A stretch of 64,000 nt of DNA from Actinocrispum wychmicini (GCF_004345645.1 NZ_SLWS01000017.1:62001-126000), one strand, 5' to 3'. Shown: positions 7,751 through 15,811, counted from the first letter of the stretch. Program-made: numbers and translations. Notes: generated from the letters alone by a model not told the origin.

Positions 7751-8104
7751 GTGCGCCGTGAGGACGACGAGACGGTGGTGGCTGTGCTCGCCACGGCGGG
7801 CCAGTTGCTGGCTAACCTCGACGAGAACCAAGCACGGATAGGCAACGACCTCATGCGGTTCTTTGCGGACGTTCACGAGCGCAGCAAGGACATGGAGAGG
7901 CCGCTAGTGTCCGATGTGTACGCGGTGTTCCCGCAGTATCCCCACGACGACCTGCACCAGGTACTGACCAACCTGATGTTCCTCGGGCTGATCGACACCG
8001 AACGAGTTGGCGCACCTACCGGGTTGCGGCTGAACGCGGACGACCCGTCAGGCTACCGGTGCTGGATCAAGTGTGACGCATGGAACCCATGCCCCCCATG
8101 GTAA
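7751..8104 (+). CDS. Hypothetical protein, possibly winged-helix-like, 117 aa
   Basis: GTG 7751 with GGAAGGTGG upstream. The N-terminal half is helical (VLATAGQLLANLDENQARIG). The central part (SDVYAVFPQYPHDDLHQVLT followed by NLMFLGLIDTE) has the spacing of a small winged-helix fold. The C-terminus has Cys and Trp (YRCWIKCDAWNPC). It overlaps the following gene by 25 bases. Family not recognised; a DNA-binding role is only suggested. Confidence 0.5.
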   Translation: MRREDDETVVAVLATAGQLLANLDENQARIGNDLMRFFADVHERSKDMERPLVSDVYAVFPQYPHDDLHQVLTNLMFLGLIDTERVGAPTGLRLNADDPSGYRCWIKCDAWNPCPPW

Positions 8105-8292
8105 GCGGCAGAAACCCGGTGGCGGACTACTTGGAAACTATTGCCACGACGACGATTCCGGTCTTGATAGATCGAATCCGTCAGGGCGATGCCACGCGGG
8201 AGCTGTACCGGGAAGGGCGGGCGGTGTTGCTTACGGCGGAAGCGATGCTGTGGCTCGACGAACTCGACATGCAGGAACCGGGAAGCGTGTGA
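8080..8292 (+). CDS. Small acidic helical protein, 70 aa
   Basis: Starts at ATG 8080 (or 8092/8098) inside the end of the previous gene and encodes a largely helical product (DYLETIATTTIPVLIDRIRQ, AVLLTAEAMLWLDELDM). No ribosome site is decisive among the three Met codons. Followed at once by a TGATG junction. In the same message as the peptide and methyltransferase genes. Function unknown. Confidence 0.45.
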   Translation: MEPMPPMVSGRNPVADYLETIATTTIPVLIDRIRQGDATRELYREGRAVLLTAEAMLWLDELDMQEPGSV

Positions 8293-8354
8293 TGAGAGGA
8301 GGTGTGACTGTCTTGCGTGACAACAGGTCCGGTGCGTTCGGACCGGAGCGGTAG
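8292..8354 (+). CDS. Possible 20-codon peptide
   Basis: A TGATG junction places ATG 8292 on the stop of the previous gene; the frame reads MRGGVTVLRDNRSGAFGPER then TAG. Nothing but the junction supports it. It could be a second small peptide of the operon or chance. Confidence 0.18.
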   Translation: MRGGVTVLRDNRSGAFGPER

Positions 8355-8392
8355 ACCGGGTACGTCGATACATGGATGAGAGGGCATGCCTG

Positions 8393-8497
8393 ATGGGCAA
8401 CAAGAACCGAGGCGAGAACGACAGCGAGACCGATCACACCGGTCAGGGCTCGAAGGGCAACACGGACGTGTTGGGCGACGAGGAAAAGGACGAATGA
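8393..8497 (+). CDS. Candidate RiPP precursor peptide, 34 aa
   Basis: ATG 8393 (AGAGGG about eight bases upstream) encodes 34 residues beginning MGNKNRGENDSETDHTGQGS and ending LGDEEKDE, with five Asp (positions 10, 14, 25, 29, 33), three Asn and four Gly. Its TGA overlaps the ATG of the PIMT-like methyltransferase (ATGA), the arrangement seen for small substrate peptides and their dedicated enzymes. An in-frame ATG at 8372 would add seven residues but has no ribosome site. No FxLD motif and no graspetide-like repeated Thr/Glu core is seen. That this peptide is modified is inference from context. Confidence 0.5.
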   Translation: MGNKNRGENDSETDHTGQGSKGNTDVLGDEEKDE

Positions 8498-9612
8498 GTC
8501 GCATCGGCCCTGAGTCGCTGGTGCGGGAACTGGACTCGGCCGGGTTGCTCCCGGCCGGGTTCGGCCTGCTGCTGTGTGAGGTGCTCCGTGACCGTTTTAC
8601 CTCTGACCTCGTCTGGGTCGACGGCAAGCCGCTCAGCAAGCGAGAGCACCCGACGGCATGGTGGACTGCGGTCTACTCGAACACGTCGGTCGTCACGCAG
8701 TACGACGACGGCTTCACTTCGTGGCCAGAGGTTGGCGATCGGGCGTCGTGTTCGTTGTCGATGCCGTCCGTAGTGGTGGGCATGCTCGCCTTGCTGGACG
8801 TGCAGCCGGGGCATTGCGTAATGGAGATCGGCGCCGGGAGCGGGTTTAACACGGCGTTGTTGTCCAAGCTGGTCGGCCGCGACGGTGAGGTGGTGAGTCT
8901 GGAGGTCGATCCCGATCTCGCTGGGACGGCACGACAAAACCTGCGCCATAGCGGGTACAAGACCACCGAGGTACAGGTGTTCACGAAGGACGGCGCCCAC
9001 GGTCTGCCTAACTGGGGACAACCGTTCGACCGAGTGATCTCGACCGCGGCCGTGCAGCTCGGGCACGTTCCCTACACGTGGGTGGAACAGACACAGCCAG
9101 GGGGCGTGATCGTGACCCCTGTGCGGGCCGCTCTGACATCGGGGCCGCTGGTGCGGTTCGTGGTCAACAACGACGGCACGGCGACCGGCCGGATGGCGAG
9201 TATGGGCGCGGCGTTCATGGAGCTGCGGTCGCAGCGCGTCGCGTGGGCCGACGACGAACTCATCGACGAGTCGGCCGGCGACGTATCGCAGCGTTCCACA
9301 GAGCATGATCCGTGGTTGATGTTCGGGCAGTTCGCGCCCCGGTGGGCGTTGGCGGTGGCGTTGCCGTCTTGTGAGTACGACCTGCGGGAACGCGAGTACC
9401 TCAGGTTGATGGACCCGGTGTCGGGGTCGTGGGCTGTCGTGCGGCCAGACGACCGTGGCGGCTGTGTGGTCCGGCAGTACGGGGTTCGCCGGCTGTGGGA
9501 TGACGCGGAAGCGGCCTTTGGCTGGTGGCTGGATCGCGGTAAACCGGCGGGCGCTGACTGGGAATGGACCATCACCCCGGACAGCCAGACCATTCGGCTT
9601 GCCAGCGAATGA
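8494..9612 (+). CDS. PIMT/PCMT-like O-methyltransferase, extended (RiPP-type)
   Basis: A 372-residue protein. Residues about 88-150 carry the protein-L-isoaspartate methyltransferase core: SLSMPSVVVGMLALLDVQPG then the SAM motif MEIGAGSGFNTALLSKL and an acidic residue after the next strand (VSLEVDPDL). Housekeeping PIMTs are about 210-230 residues. This one has an N-terminal region (HPTAWWTAVYSNTSVVTQYD) and roughly 150 extra C-terminal residues, as in methyltransferases of ATP-grasp, FxLD and imiditide peptide systems. No ATP-grasp or lanthionine synthetase is nearby. With the overlapping Asp-rich peptide it resembles a minimal aspartimide-forming (imiditide-type) locus. Known chemistry of that family: SAM-dependent Asp methylation followed by cyclisation to aspartimide. 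Confidence 0.8.
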   Translation: MSRIGPESLVRELDSAGLLPAGFGLLLCEVLRDRFTSDLVWVDGKPLSKREHPTAWWTAVYSNTSVVTQYDDGFTSWPEVGDRASCSLSMPSVVVGMLALLDVQPGHCVMEIGAGSGFNTALLSKLVGRDGEVVSLEVDPDLAGTARQNLRHSGYKTTEVQVFTKDGAHGLPNWGQPFDRVISTAAVQLGHVPYTWVEQTQPGGVIVTPVRAALTSGPLVRFVVNNDGTATGRMASMGAAFMELRSQRVAWADDELIDESAGDVSQRSTEHDPWLMFGQFAPRWALAVALPSCEYDLREREYLRLMDPVSGSWAVVRPDDRGGCVVRQYGVRRLWDDAEAAFGWWLDRGKPAGADWEWTITPDSQTIRLASE

Positions 9613-9699
9613 GCCTAAGGCCCCGCCATGACTCCTAAGGTCGAGAAGATCGCGAGCCGAAAGGGTTGAACGCTGGATCTCGGTCCGTGTCTGAACACT

Positions 9700-9888
9700 G
9701 TGGCCAGTCCGCCTTACCCGTGTCCACGGTGCCGTAGAGACGAACCGTATTGTGTACACACCGACGGCGTGCTGTGGCGGTGTGGTCACGTGGAATGGCT
9801 GGTCCCGTTACATACGGGAATGGGCCGCAGGCCCTGCACGTGCAACCCTTCGGGTTCGCTGGACTGCTTTCGCCTGCGAAAGCGTTGA
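9700..9888 (+). CDS. Possible small Cys-rich zinc-binding protein, 62 aa
   Basis: GTG 9700 opens a frame with regularly placed cysteines and histidines: CPRCRRDEPYCVH, WRCGHVEWL, PCTCNP, LDCFR. Small proteins with this CxxC pattern are common cargo in actinobacterial mobile elements. No ribosome site is evident, so translation is uncertain. It lies 87 bases after the methyltransferase and just before a hairpin. Confidence 0.35.
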   Translation: MASPPYPCPRCRRDEPYCVHTDGVLWRCGHVEWLVPLHTGMGRRPCTCNPSGSLDCFRLRKR

Positions 9889-9913
9889 CTGCTGGGCACC
9901 GCACGCGAAAGGG

Positions 9914-9938
9914 CCGTCACCTCAGGCAGAGGTGACGG
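9914..9938 (+). terminator. Hairpin terminator after the accessory operon
   Basis: CCGTCACCTC at 9914-9923 pairs perfectly with GAGGTGACGG at 9929-9938 around a five-base loop. It follows the last plus-strand ORF by 25 bases and is followed by GCCTCTT rather than a clean T-run. GC-rich hairpins without a long U-tract are common terminators in actinomycetes. Confidence 0.6.
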
Positions 9939-10230
9939 GCCTCTTGGGCGTGGGCCTACTTGGATGCGCACTGAACGCGAACGACTCGGTCCCGAGATGC
10001 ATCCGGACCGGAACACCGGAGCGTCCACGATGGCCGAACGGTGCGAGTACAACCTGACCCGGCTCCGCATGGGGCACTCTGTGATGTGGGGGCGCTGGCT
10101 CACCGGTAGTCGGTATGCCGATATCCGGGTTATCTGCTGTTCACCGGCCGCCCCAGGGCGAACACGTCCCGTGTCCGGAACACCGCAGTGCGTGACATCC
10201 AGGTGGGTAGGCCGTGCAGCCGACGTACAA

Positions 10231-10279
10231 ACCAAGCGGGCGGGACACCCCCGATCTGCGGGTGCCCCGCCCGCTTGGT
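10231..10279. terminator. Long perfect GC hairpin, possible bidirectional terminator
   Basis: ACCAAGCGGGCGGG (10231-10244) pairs with CCCGCCCGCTTGGT (10266-10279) over 14 bases. After one mismatch, CACCC (10246-10250) pairs with GGGTG (10260-10264), leaving a nine-base loop. This is the strongest hairpin in the left 15 kb. It lies 147 bases upstream of the permease gene and may insulate it from the accessory module. Confidence 0.6.
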
Positions 10280-10425
10280 GCCTGCGGCCACTTGCGGCCA
10301 AGGTGGTCCCATGTCGTGTTCCCACGGGGACCACCAGGTGGTCACAGTAACCTTACTTGGCCACCACTGACCACTGCTGACCTGCGGTTTCCCCAAAACC
10401 CCATAACAAGAGGGTCACAATTCAA

Positions 10426-11379
10426 ATGCGCGACACACCGTCCGGGAACGCGAGACACACCGGTGGGCGCTTGCTTCAGGACTATGGGGTGTATGCGGCG
10501 CTTGTGTTACTGGTTGGCTATAACCTCTTGTTCACGCAGAACTTCGCCAGTGTCACCAATCTCAACACTCAGCTTGTTCAGGTCACGCCGACGCTGATCG
10601 CGGCTTTGGGGATGGCTTTGGTCATCGGGACTGAGGGGGTTGACCTTTCGGTTGGGTCCGTGATGGCGTTGTCCGCTGCCCTGCTTCCGTTGTATCTGGG
10701 GTATGGGCTGGCGCCTGCGCTGCTGGTGGCGTTGCTGGGTGGGGCGTTGTGCGGGTTGTTCAGCGGGACGCTTGTTGCCGTTGCCGGCATTCAGCCGATC
10801 GTGGCCACGCTGGCTCTGCTCGTCGGGGGTCGCGGGCTCGCGCTGGTCATCGCCAACGGGCAGCTCAAGGACATTCACAACCCGGCGTTGCTGGAGATCG
10901 GCGCCGGGCGGGTGGTCGGCGTCCCGATCGTCGTGGTCATCGCCGCCGCGCTCACGCTCGTCATCGGGTTCCTGGTGCGGTACACGACGTTCGGCCGGCA
11001 GTTGGTGGCGGTCGGCGGGAACCGGTCGGCCAGCGCGCTCGCCGGGTTGCCGGTGCGGCGGGTGCTCATGGTGACGTACGCGATCAGCGGTGTCCTGGCC
11101 GCGGTCGCCGGGGTCGTGGCCACCGCACGGCTCACCGCGGCCGACCCGTCGGCCATCGGGCAACTAGCCGAGTTGGCCGCGATCACCGCGGTCGTCGTCG
11201 GGGGGACACCGTTGTCCGGTGGACGGGTCCGTGTGCTCGGTACGGTCGCGGGCGCGCTGCTGATGCAGCTCATCTCGGCGACGCTGATCAAGAACAACCT
11301 GCCGACGTCGGCCTCGCTGCTGGTGCAGGCGGCCATCATCATCGTCGCCGTGTTCCTGCAGAGGAGGTCACGCGCGTGA
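10426..11379 (+). CDS. Sugar ABC transporter permease (RbsC/YtfT-like)
   Basis: A 317-residue integral membrane protein with the BPD_transp_2 signature: ALGMALVIGTEGVDLSVGSV near residues 62-82, a GxQPIVATLALLVGGRGLA segment, and late VVVGGTPLSGGRVRVLGT. These proteins form half of the membrane channel of ribose/galactofuranose-type importers and need an RbsA-like ATPase and a periplasmic-type binding protein. Neither is in the window. The following gene is a second, different permease (GTGA overlap), an arrangement known from YtfT-YjfF galactofuranose transporters, where binding protein and ATPase come first. Substrate is therefore unproven; a carbohydrate is likely given the adjacent GH2 enzyme. 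Confidence 0.85.
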   Translation: MRDTPSGNARHTGGRLLQDYGVYAALVLLVGYNLLFTQNFASVTNLNTQLVQVTPTLIAALGMALVIGTEGVDLSVGSVMALSAALLPLYLGYGLAPALLVALLGGALCGLFSGTLVAVAGIQPIVATLALLVGGRGLALVIANGQLKDIHNPALLEIGAGRVVGVPIVVVIAAALTLVIGFLVRYTTFGRQLVAVGGNRSASALAGLPVRRVLMVTYAISGVLAAVAGVVATARLTAADPSAIGQLAELAAITAVVVGGTPLSGGRVRVLGTVAGALLMQLISATLIKNNLPTSASLLVQAAIIIVAVFLQRRSRA

Positions 11380-12362
11380 CTGCCCTGGGCATGACCCGTC
11401 GTGAGTGGCTCGCCGGTGTGGTGCAGCGTCGCGGTTCCGTTGTGGTGCTGGCAATCGTGGTGCTGGTGTCGTCGTTCGCGTTCGACTCGTTCGCGACCGT
11501 CGACAACGCGCGCAATGTCGCCATGCAGAGTTCGTTCCTCGCGATCGTGGCGCTGGGCATGACGTTCGTGATCATGTCCGGCGGCATCGACCTGTCCGTG
11601 GGATCGGTGTACGCGCTCGGCGGTGTGCTGGCCGCGTTGGGCATCCAGTGGGGGAGTGTGGCGGGGCTGGCGCTGCCGTTGGTCGTGTGCGGCGGGATCG
11701 GCCTGCTCAACGGGGTTCTGGTGGCGTACGGGCGGTTGGCGCCGTTCATCGTCACCCTGGCCACCTTGCTTGGCGCCCGTGGCCTGCTGCTGGCGATCAC
11801 CAAGGAGGGCGCGACGACCCGGGTGATGCCCCGCGATGCTCTGCTCACGCGGATCGGCCAGGGCACGTTGCTGGGCATCGGGTATCCCGTGTTCATCGCG
11901 GCCGTCTTGTTCGCCGTCGGCGTCTTCGTGTTGCAGCGCACCAGGTTCGGCCATTCGGTACGGGCGATCGGCGGCAGCGCCGAGGCCGCGAAACTGATGG
12001 GCTTGCCGGTCGCCAGACGCACAATGTGGCTGTACACCGGCAGTGGCCTGTTGGCCGGGCTCGCGGGCGCCTTGTCCGCCGCGTACATCGCTTCTGGGGT
12101 CACCATTGTCGGGGTTGGCCTTGAGCTGAACGCGATCGCCGCCGTCGTCATCGGCGGCACGCTGCTCACCGGCGGCGCCGGGACGGTCGGCGGCACGTTG
12201 GCCGGCGTGGTGCTGCTTTCGGTCATCCAGAACGTGATCAACCAGATCGGGACGCTGTCGTCGTACTACCAGTCGGTGGTCAGCGGCGCGTTCCTGGCTG
12301 TCGTCGTCGCCGTGCAGGCGTACCTGAGCCGTGCCCATCTCGGGAGGAAGCGCGACCAATAA
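11376..12362 (+). CDS. Sugar ABC transporter permease (YjfF-like)
   Basis: GTG 11376 overlaps the previous stop and has GAGGAGG upstream, giving 328 residues. Core motif IVALGMTFVIMSGGIDLSVG (BPD_transp_2), APFIVTLATLLGARGLL, FGHSVRAIGGSAEAAKLMG and VIGGTLLTGGAGTVGGT match the YjfF/RbsC permease family with about eight to ten membrane helices. Partner of the preceding permease in a heterodimeric channel. Followed 12 bases later by the secreted GH2 gene with AAGGAGG, so transport and extracellular hydrolysis are probably co-expressed. ATPase and binding protein genes are missing from the visible operon. Confidence 0.85.
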   Translation: MTALGMTRREWLAGVVQRRGSVVVLAIVVLVSSFAFDSFATVDNARNVAMQSSFLAIVALGMTFVIMSGGIDLSVGSVYALGGVLAALGIQWGSVAGLALPLVVCGGIGLLNGVLVAYGRLAPFIVTLATLLGARGLLLAITKEGATTRVMPRDALLTRIGQGTLLGIGYPVFIAAVLFAVGVFVLQRTRFGHSVRAIGGSAEAAKLMGLPVARRTMWLYTGSGLLAGLAGALSAAYIASGVTIVGVGLELNAIAAVVIGGTLLTGGAGTVGGTLAGVVLLSVIQNVINQIGTLSSYYQSVVSGAFLAVVVAVQAYLSRAHLGRKRDQ

Positions 12363-12374
12363 GGAGGTTACCCG

Positions 12375-14855
12375 GTGAAGAGAACCTCGATCCGTATCCT
12401 TACCCTGATCACCGCCGCTGTTAGCGTCTTGGGCGTGACGAACGCCGCGTCCGCCGAGCCAGTGTGGAAACCCAGGACACCACCGTTGTCCACGCCGTGG
12501 ACGCGGCTGGTGGGGCCGAACAACGCCCTGCCGGAGTACCCGCGGCCGCAGCTGACCCGGGACCGGTGGCAGAACCTGAACGGCGTCTGGGAGTTCGCCG
12601 GCGCCGCCGCCGGTGAGGCGCCGCCGATCGGGCAGTCCCTGGCGGAACGCGTCCTCGTGCCGTACCCGATCGAGTCCGCGCTGTCCGGCATCATGCGGCA
12701 CGAGGATCGCATGTGGTACCGCCGCACGTTCACCGTACCGAACGACTGGCGGAACAACCGGGTGCGGCTGAACTTCGGCGCGGTCGACTACGACAGTGTT
12801 GTCTGGGTCAACGGCCGTCAGGTGAGCACCCATCGCGGCGGCTACGACTCGTTCAGCGTGGACATCACGGACGCGCTGAAATCCCGTGGCCCGCAGGAAG
12901 TCGTCGTCGGTGTCACGGACATGACGGACAAGACGTGGCAGCCGATCGGCAAGCAGCGCAACGTCCCGGACAAGGGCATCTTCTACACGTCCAGCTCGGG
13001 GATCTGGCAGACGGTGTGGCTGGAGCCGGTCGCGTCGACCAGCATCACGCAACTCGACCAGACCCCGAAGCTCGCTGACTCCACCCTGCGACTGACTGCG
13101 CGGACCACCGGCGACACCAACGGTCTGACCGTGGAAGCGACCGCGTACGACCACAACCGGGTGGTCGGCCGTGCCACCGGCGCGCCCAACACCGAGCTGA
13201 AAGTGCCTGTACCCCACGCAAAGCTGTGGTCGCCTGACTCGCCGTTCCTGTACGACCTGCGGGTTCGTCTGGTCCGCGGCCACCGGACGGTCGACGATGT
13301 CGGCTCGTACTTCGGCATGCGCGAGGTCGGCATGGCACCGGGTGCGGACGGCAAACTGCGGATGACCCTGAACGGCAAGATCCTGTTCCAGATGTCCACA
13401 TTGGACCAAGGGTTCTGGCCAGACGGCATCTACACCGCGCCGACCGACGCGGCCCTGCGGTTCGACCTCGAACAGCACAAGGTGCTCGGGTTCAACACAG
13501 TCCGCAAGCACATCAAGGTCGAGCCGGACCGCTGGTACTACCACGCCGACCGGCTCGGTCTGCTGGTGTGGCAGGACATGCCGGCGATGCGGACCGGTGG
13601 AACGCCGCCACCGGACGCCCAGCAGCAGTTCGAGACCGAGATGCACACCATGGTGGACAAGCACAAGAGTGACACGTCCATCGTGGTCTGGGTGCCGTTC
13701 AACGAGGGCTGGGGCGAGTGGGACCGGGGCGCCACCGGCCGGATCGCCGACGACGTCAAGAAACAGGACCCGACCCGCCTGGTCAACGCGCACACCGGCG
13801 TCAACTGCTGCGATTCGCACGGCGACTCGGGACGCGGCGACATCATCGACTACCACCAGTACGTGGGTCCGGCGGCACCCGTGCCGTCGCCGACACGAGT
13901 GGCCGTGGACGGCGAGCACGGCGGTTTCGGCCTGGAAGTCAAGGACCACATGTGGTTCGGCGACGGCGGCGCGTACGAGATGGAGCCCGACTCGGCGACG
14001 TTGACCCGCCGGTACGTGGAGAACCAGCGGGACGTGATGGCCACCGCGCAACGGTGTGGCATCAGCGCGGCCGTGTACACCCAGATCACCGACGTCGAGC
14101 ATGAGGTCAACGGCTTCTTCACCTATGACCGGCAAGTCAGGAAGATGGACTTCCCGCAGGTCAAGGCGGTCAACGAGGCCATCATCCGGACCGCCGACGG
14201 CTCCGGCGGCGGCACTGCGCCCGGCCCTGGCACACCTGGCCCGGACGGAATCGCCTACTACCCGTTCAGCGAGGGAACGGGCACGACCACAGCGGACGCC
14301 CTTGGGCACCACAACGCCACCCTGACCGGCGACGCGACCTGGACCGACGGCCACCCCGGTTCGGCTGTCCGGTTCAACGGCTCGACGTCCACAGTGGACA
14401 CCGGGGCGAACGTGCTGGACACCAACGGGAACTACACCGTGGCGGCGTGGGTGAAACTGGACAGCCTCGGCGGGTTCGCCACCGCGGTCAGCCAGGATGG
14501 CCCGGACCACAGCGCGTTCTTCCTGCAGTACTCCGGCCAGGACAACAGGTTCGCGTTCAGCTTCGCGGGCGTGCGCGCACTGGCCCCGTCCGCGCCGGAC
14601 ACCGGGCGCTGGTATCACCTCGTGGGTGTTCGGGACGCGCGCGCCGGGTCGTTGACCCTGTACGTCGACGGTCAGCAGGCGGGTGCCGCGTCCATGTGCG
14701 ACGGCGGGCCGGGCGCGGGCAACACCGTGATCGGCCGGGCGAAGTACAACGGCGGGCCGGTGGACTTCTGGCGGGGCGCGATCGACCAGGTGCACCTGTT
14801 CGACCGGGCGCTGCCGGCCGGTGAGGTCGCGGCCCTGTACAACTCCGGCCGATGA
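12375..14855 (+). CDS. Secreted glycoside hydrolase family 2 enzyme with LamG domain
   Basis: GTG 12375 is preceded by AAGGAGG. Residues 1-27 are a signal peptide (ending NAASA). Domain order: GH2 sugar-binding jelly roll about 50-220 (LTRDRWQNLNGVWEFAGAA), immunoglobulin-like 225-320, TIM barrel 325-600 with acid/base motif PFNEGWGEW (Glu at about 444) and a downstream DGEHGGFGLE region, then a Gly/Pro linker and a C-terminal LamG/concanavalin-like domain about 625-826 (YYPFSEGTGTTTADALGHHN, WVKLDSLGG). 826 residues. GH2 members hydrolyse beta-galactosides, -mannosides or -glucuronides; substrate cannot be read here. Secretion plus adjacent sugar permeases suggests polysaccharide or glycan use. 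Confidence 0.9.
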   Translation: MKRTSIRILTLITAAVSVLGVTNAASAEPVWKPRTPPLSTPWTRLVGPNNALPEYPRPQLTRDRWQNLNGVWEFAGAAAGEAPPIGQSLAERVLVPYPIESALSGIMRHEDRMWYRRTFTVPNDWRNNRVRLNFGAVDYDSVVWVNGRQVSTHRGGYDSFSVDITDALKSRGPQEVVVGVTDMTDKTWQPIGKQRNVPDKGIFYTSSSGIWQTVWLEPVASTSITQLDQTPKLADSTLRLTARTTGDTNGLTVEATAYDHNRVVGRATGAPNTELKVPVPHAKLWSPDSPFLYDLRVRLVRGHRTVDDVGSYFGMREVGMAPGADGKLRMTLNGKILFQMSTLDQGFWPDGIYTAPTDAALRFDLEQHKVLGFNTVRKHIKVEPDRWYYHADRLGLLVWQDMPAMRTGGTPPPDAQQQFETEMHTMVDKHKSDTSIVVWVPFNEGWGEWDRGATGRIADDVKKQDPTRLVNAHTGVNCCDSHGDSGRGDIIDYHQYVGPAAPVPSPTRVAVDGEHGGFGLEVKDHMWFGDGGAYEMEPDSATLTRRYVENQRDVMATAQRCGISAAVYTQITDVEHEVNGFFTYDRQVRKMDFPQVKAVNEAIIRTADGSGGGTAPGPGTPGPDGIAYYPFSEGTGTTTADALGHHNATLTGDATWTDGHPGSAVRFNGSTSTVDTGANVLDTNGNYTVAAWVKLDSLGGFATAVSQDGPDHSAFFLQYSGQDNRFAFSFAGVRALAPSAPDTGRWYHLVGVRDARAGSLTLYVDGQQAGAASMCDGGPGAGNTVIGRAKYNGGPVDFWRGAIDQVHLFDRALPAGEVAALYNSGR

Positions 14856-14871
14856 ATGATATTGAGCGATA

Positions 14872-14918
14872 AACTGTTCGGAAAACGGACGCCTGCCGAA
14901 CTGTTCGGATAACGGACG
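14872..14918. repeat. Tandem 20-base operator-like repeat
   Basis: AACTGTTCGGAAAACGGACG at 14872-14891 recurs with one change (A to T) at 14899-14918, 27 bases start to start. Each copy is an imperfect palindrome with arms GTTCG and CGGAC. The pair lies after the GH2 gene and about 150 bases before the protease gene, so it could be a tandem operator for the protease. Binding protein unknown. Confidence 0.6.
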
Positions 14919-15065
14919 TGCATCGCTTCGATTTATGCCGGTTGACAGCCTGCGTTTATCGCTCGGATTGGAACCTACTTTTGGGGGTGGTCGGGCACGC
15001 CGCATGGTAGGACGCTGCATTCGTTGTATGACTCCCTTGTCAACCCTGCAGATTGGGAGAGTCTT

Positions 15066-15788
15066 ATGCGTAAGGTCCTCATGGCGGCTTTCGGCGCGTG
15101 CGTTCTCGCGCTCGCCATGGGCGGGACCACGTCCGCGCAGGCGGCCCAACCCGATGGCGGCGCACAGCCGAACATCATCGGTGGGCACAACGCCTCCGAG
15201 ACGTACTCGTTCATGGTCGGGCTGAGCAACGGATGCGGCGGCAGCCTGATTGCTCCACAGTGGATTGTCACGGCGAACCACTGCGGCAGCGCGTCGCAGG
15301 GGCGGATCGGTTCCACCAGTCACAGTTCTGGTGGCGAGGTCGGCCGGATCGACCGGCGGCTCACCAAGCCCGGCACCGACCTGACCCTGATGCACCTGTC
15401 CACACCGGCCCGGTCCACCCCGGTCCGGATGGCGACGGCCAACCCGGCCTCCGGCAGCCCGGTCCGGCTGCTCGGCTGGGGCTGCCTGAACTGGCCCAGC
15501 TGTTCGACGCCGAACACCCTGCAAGAGATCGACCTGACGATCCTGCCGAGCAGTCGGTGCGCCGCGGGCGGCGGCACATCGAACGACGTGTGTGTTTCCG
15601 GCGGCCGCGGCCAGTCGGCGTGCCACGGCGACTCCGGCGGCCCAGCTGTCACCGGAACGCGCGGAAACTGGACGCTGGTCGGCGAGACCCACGGTCCCGG
15701 CGACAACAACGGCGAATGTGCCACCACCACGCTCTACACCGGTATCGCCGCGCACCGGGCGTGGATCCAACAACAGACGGGAGTCTGA
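15066..15788 (+). CDS. Secreted trypsin-like serine protease (S1 family)
   Basis: ATG 15066 with GGGAGAG upstream gives 240 residues: signal peptide about 1-26 (MRKVLMAAFGACVLALAMGG), short propeptide, then IIGGHNAS, the trypsin activation-type N-terminus. The catalytic triad is visible: His72 in TANHCG, Asp105 in GTDLTLMHL and Ser190 in CHGDSGGP. Six Cys can form the usual disulfides. Related actinomycete proteases are secreted and activated by cleavage before IIGG. A frame extension upstream to 15024 is not supported. Single-gene unit with its own terminator at 15812; tandem repeats at 14872-14918 may regulate it. Confidence 0.92.
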   Translation: MRKVLMAAFGACVLALAMGGTTSAQAAQPDGGAQPNIIGGHNASETYSFMVGLSNGCGGSLIAPQWIVTANHCGSASQGRIGSTSHSSGGEVGRIDRRLTKPGTDLTLMHLSTPARSTPVRMATANPASGSPVRLLGWGCLNWPSCSTPNTLQEIDLTILPSSRCAAGGGTSNDVCVSGGRGQSACHGDSGGPAVTGTRGNWTLVGETHGPGDNNGECATTTLYTGIAAHRAWIQQQTGV

Positions 15789-15811
15789 TGGCCTGATGCG
15801 CTAAACCCCCC

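Larger units (their letters stand above)
9889..10425. other. Non-coding junction with several hairpins
   Basis: About 540 bases with no convincing gene between the accessory module and the sugar-transport operon. It contains the hairpins at 9914-9938 and 10231-10279, an additional 9-bp inverted repeat GGTGGTCCC (10302-10310)/GGGACCACC (10327-10335), and scattered GGCCA/TGGCC motifs. No tRNA or integrase attachment core was recognised. It may be where the accessory block joined the chromosome. Confidence 0.4.

Noticed and set aside
6815..9612. Graspetide or lanthipeptide (FxLD) locus
   Set aside because: There is no ATP-grasp, LanB/LanC or FxLD motif. I keep the imiditide-like reading as a hypothesis only.
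9628..9669. A 13-codon ORF after the methyltransferase
   Set aside because: Short, no ribosome site and no context beyond proximity.
10875..15773. A very long minus-strand reading frame opposite the permeases, the GH2 gene and the protease
   Set aside because: It mirrors clear plus-strand genes with recognised domains. High GC with a biased third codon position creates long open antisense frames; similar shadows occur opposite most genes here.
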